This document shows positions 6,333-7,967 of a stretch of 7,967 nt of DNA, piece after piece. How positions within the stretch are numbered: the first letter of the stretch is position 1; every line of letters begins with the position of its first letter. This DNA is from an uncultured Marinilabiliaceae bacterium. GTDB taxonomy: Bacteria; Bacteroidota; Bacteroidia; Bacteroidales; Marinilabiliaceae. The position numbers were made by a program, and so were the translations under genes. The DNA lies in assembly GCA_905235955.1 (NCBI GenBank), contig CAJONN010000082.1, forward strand, positions 1 through 7,967, read 5' to 3'. Below the pieces are notes generated by a model. That model did not search any database, was not told where the DNA came from, and saw only the letters and a program-made list of their open reading frames with translations.

Positions 6333-7967
6333 ATGATTTCAGTAGACAACCTCACCGTAGAGTTCGACGCTCGGACACTCTTCAAAGGCATTTCATTTCA
6401 GATAAACGAAAAAGACCGCATAGCCCTAATGGGCAAAAACGGCGCAGGAAAAAGTACACTGCTCAAAATATTAGCTGGCCAACAACAGCCAACAAGCGGC
6501 AACATAAGCACACCCAAAGACACCATAGTAGCATATCTGCCACAGCACATGCTCACAACCGATGGGCGTACAGTGTTTGAAGAGGCATCGCTTGCATTTG
6601 CACATCTGCGACAAACCGAAGCCGAAATAGAAAGCATCAACCACGAACTTGAAACACGCACCGACTACGAGAGCGAAGAGTATATGAAACTGATAGAAAA
6701 AGTAACCGCACTATCAGAAAAATTCTACGCTATCGACCTCACACACTTTGACGAAGATGTAGAAAAAATGCTACTCGGACTTGGCTTTGAACGCACCGAC
6801 TTCAACCGCCCCACAAGCGACTTCAGTGGTGGATGGCGTATGCGCATAGAACTTGCCAAACTACTGCTCAAAAAGCCCGACGTACTCCTCCTCGACGAAC
6901 CTACCAACCACCTCGACATAGAGAGTATCATTTGGCTCGAAAACTTCATACGCACATCAGGCAAAGCCGTAGTTGTGATAAGCCACGACCGCGCATTTGT
7001 TGACGCAATAACCACTCGCACCATAGAAATTTCGATGGGGCGCATATACGACTACAAGGCATCGTATAGCCACTATCTTGAGCTACGCAAAGAACGCCGA
7101 GAGCAACAACTGAAACAATACGAGCAACAACAAAAAGAAATAGCTGAAACACAAGAATTTATAGAACGATTCAAAGGCACATATAGCAAAACCAACCAAG
7201 TGCAAAGTCGCGTCAGAATGTTGGAAAAAATGGAAATAATAGAGGTTGACGAAGAAGACACATCGAGCATACGCCTCAAATTTCCACCCTCGCCACGTAG
7301 CGGACAATGGCCAGTGGTAGCCAACAACATAAGCAAAGCATACGGCGAACATACAGTATTTGCCGATGCATCGTTCTCAATAGAACGTGGCAACAAAGTA
7401 GCCTTTGTAGGACGCAATGGCGAAGGCAAATCGACCATGGTAAAGTGCATAATGGAAGAGATAGAGCACAGAGGCACAATGAACATAGGACACAACGTAC
7501 AGATAGGCTATTTTGCACAAAATCAGGCATCGTTACTCGATGGAGAACTAACTGTATTTCAGACCATTGACACTGTAGCCAAAGGCGACATACGCCTCAA
7601 AATACGCAATATGCTTGGTGCATTTATGTTTTCAGGCGATGCACTTGAGAAAAAAGTAAAAGTGCTTTCAGGTGGCGAACGCACCCGTTTGGCAATACTC
7701 CGCCTAATGCTCGAACCCATCAACCTACTCATACTCGACGAACCTACCAACCACCTCGACCTTCGCACCAAAGATGTGCTCAAACAAGCCCTCATCGACT
7801 ACGACGGCACACTCATAGTTGTTAGTCACGACCGCGACTTCCTCAACGGATTGGTTGGCAAGGTGTATGAATTCGGACACGGCAAGGTAAAAGAAAACCT
7901 CTGTGGCATAGCCGAATATCTGGAAGAGAAAAAAATGGAAAGCCTAAGAGAATTGGAGAAAAAATAA
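6333..7967 (+). CDS. ABC-F family ATPase (ribosome-associated translation factor)
   Basis: The 544-residue soluble protein has two ABC ATPase domains on one chain and no membrane segments, the hallmark of ABC-F proteins, which bind the ribosomal E site and act on stalled or early elongating ribosomes, some giving antibiotic protection. Domain 1: Walker A GKNGAGKST (34-42), signature FSGGW (164-168), Walker B ending LLLDEP (185-190), H218. A charged insertion at about 92-140 corresponds to the arm. The linker at about 240-315, rich in Arg, Gln and Glu, is the tRNA-contacting helical hairpin. Domain 2: Walker A GRNGEGKST (360-368), signature LSGGER (445-450), ILDEP (467-471), H499. Both catalytic glutamates (E189, E470) are present. 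The C-terminus is short, without the Uup-type coiled-coil domain. The ATG at 6333 is chosen because MISVDNLTVEF is the normal family start; the frame is open further upstream but would overlap the preceding gene by about 140 bp. The window ends exactly at the stop, so the terminator is not visible. Subfamily is not assigned. Confidence 0.92.
   Translation: MISVDNLTVEFDARTLFKGISFQINEKDRIALMGKNGAGKSTLLKILAGQQQPTSGNISTPKDTIVAYLPQHMLTTDGRTVFEEASLAFAHLRQTEAEIESINHELETRTDYESEEYMKLIEKVTALSEKFYAIDLTHFDEDVEKMLLGLGFERTDFNRPTSDFSGGWRMRIELAKLLLKKPDVLLLDEPTNHLDIESIIWLENFIRTSGKAVVVISHDRAFVDAITTRTIEISMGRIYDYKASYSHYLELRKERREQQLKQYEQQQKEIAETQEFIERFKGTYSKTNQVQSRVRMLEKMEIIEVDEEDTSSIRLKFPPSPRSGQWPVVANNISKAYGEHTVFADASFSIERGNKVAFVGRNGEGKSTMVKCIMEEIEHRGTMNIGHNVQIGYFAQNQASLLDGELTVFQTIDTVAKGDIRLKIRNMLGAFMFSGDALEKKVKVLSGGERTRLAILRLMLEPINLLILDEPTNHLDLRTKDVLKQALIDYDGTLIVVSHDRDFLNGLVGKVYEFGHGKVKENLCGIAEYLEEKKMESLRELEKK

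Overview
The window looks like a chromosomal segment from a member of the Bacteroidales/Bacteroidota. Three things point there: two close matches to the Bacteroidota promoter -7 consensus TAnnTTTG (positions 1619-1626 and 3835-3842), start codons without Shine-Dalgarno sequences, and proteins typical of that phylum (a CBM26-type starch-binding secreted protein, a 37-kDa nucleoid-associated protein, and an ABC-F ATPase downstream of an RsmF-type rRNA methyltransferase). I cannot name a genus from the sequence alone.

Layout. Positions 1-1556 (minus strand) hold one uninterrupted reading frame of 518 codons with no stop inside the window and no convincing start. It carries an N6-adenine DNA methyltransferase core (EPSAGNG and NPPF motifs) followed by a C-terminal domain that resembles the phage-type PBECR nuclease-like domains. 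This is the type of multi-domain 'polyvalent' protein carried by Bacteroidota phages and conjugative elements, and its front end is missing. About 100 bp of non-coding DNA (1557-1655) separates it from an apparently ordinary chromosomal region. That region starts with a diacylglycerol/sphingosine-kinase-family lipid kinase (1656-2684, +), read from its own promoter. A short hairpin (2685-2710) sits between this gene and a convergent gene for a secreted carbohydrate-binding protein (3745-2723, -). A divergent intergenic region (3746-3871) carries the promoter for a compact plus-strand unit: nucleoid-associated protein (3872-4927), RsmF-like rRNA m5C methyltransferase (4951-6300) and ABC-F ATPase (6333-7967), with gaps of only 23 and 32 bp. 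The window ends exactly on the ABC-F stop codon.

How the genes fit together. The last three genes are probably co-transcribed. Two of them act on the ribosome (rRNA modification and translation/ribosome rescue by ABC-F), and the first binds DNA. The lipid kinase and the starch-binding protein are independent single-gene units. The most unusual object is the methyltransferase plus nuclease-like fragment at the left edge and its abrupt junction with the chromosome-like DNA near position 1556. I see no rRNA, tRNA, CRISPR array, or complete insertion sequence.
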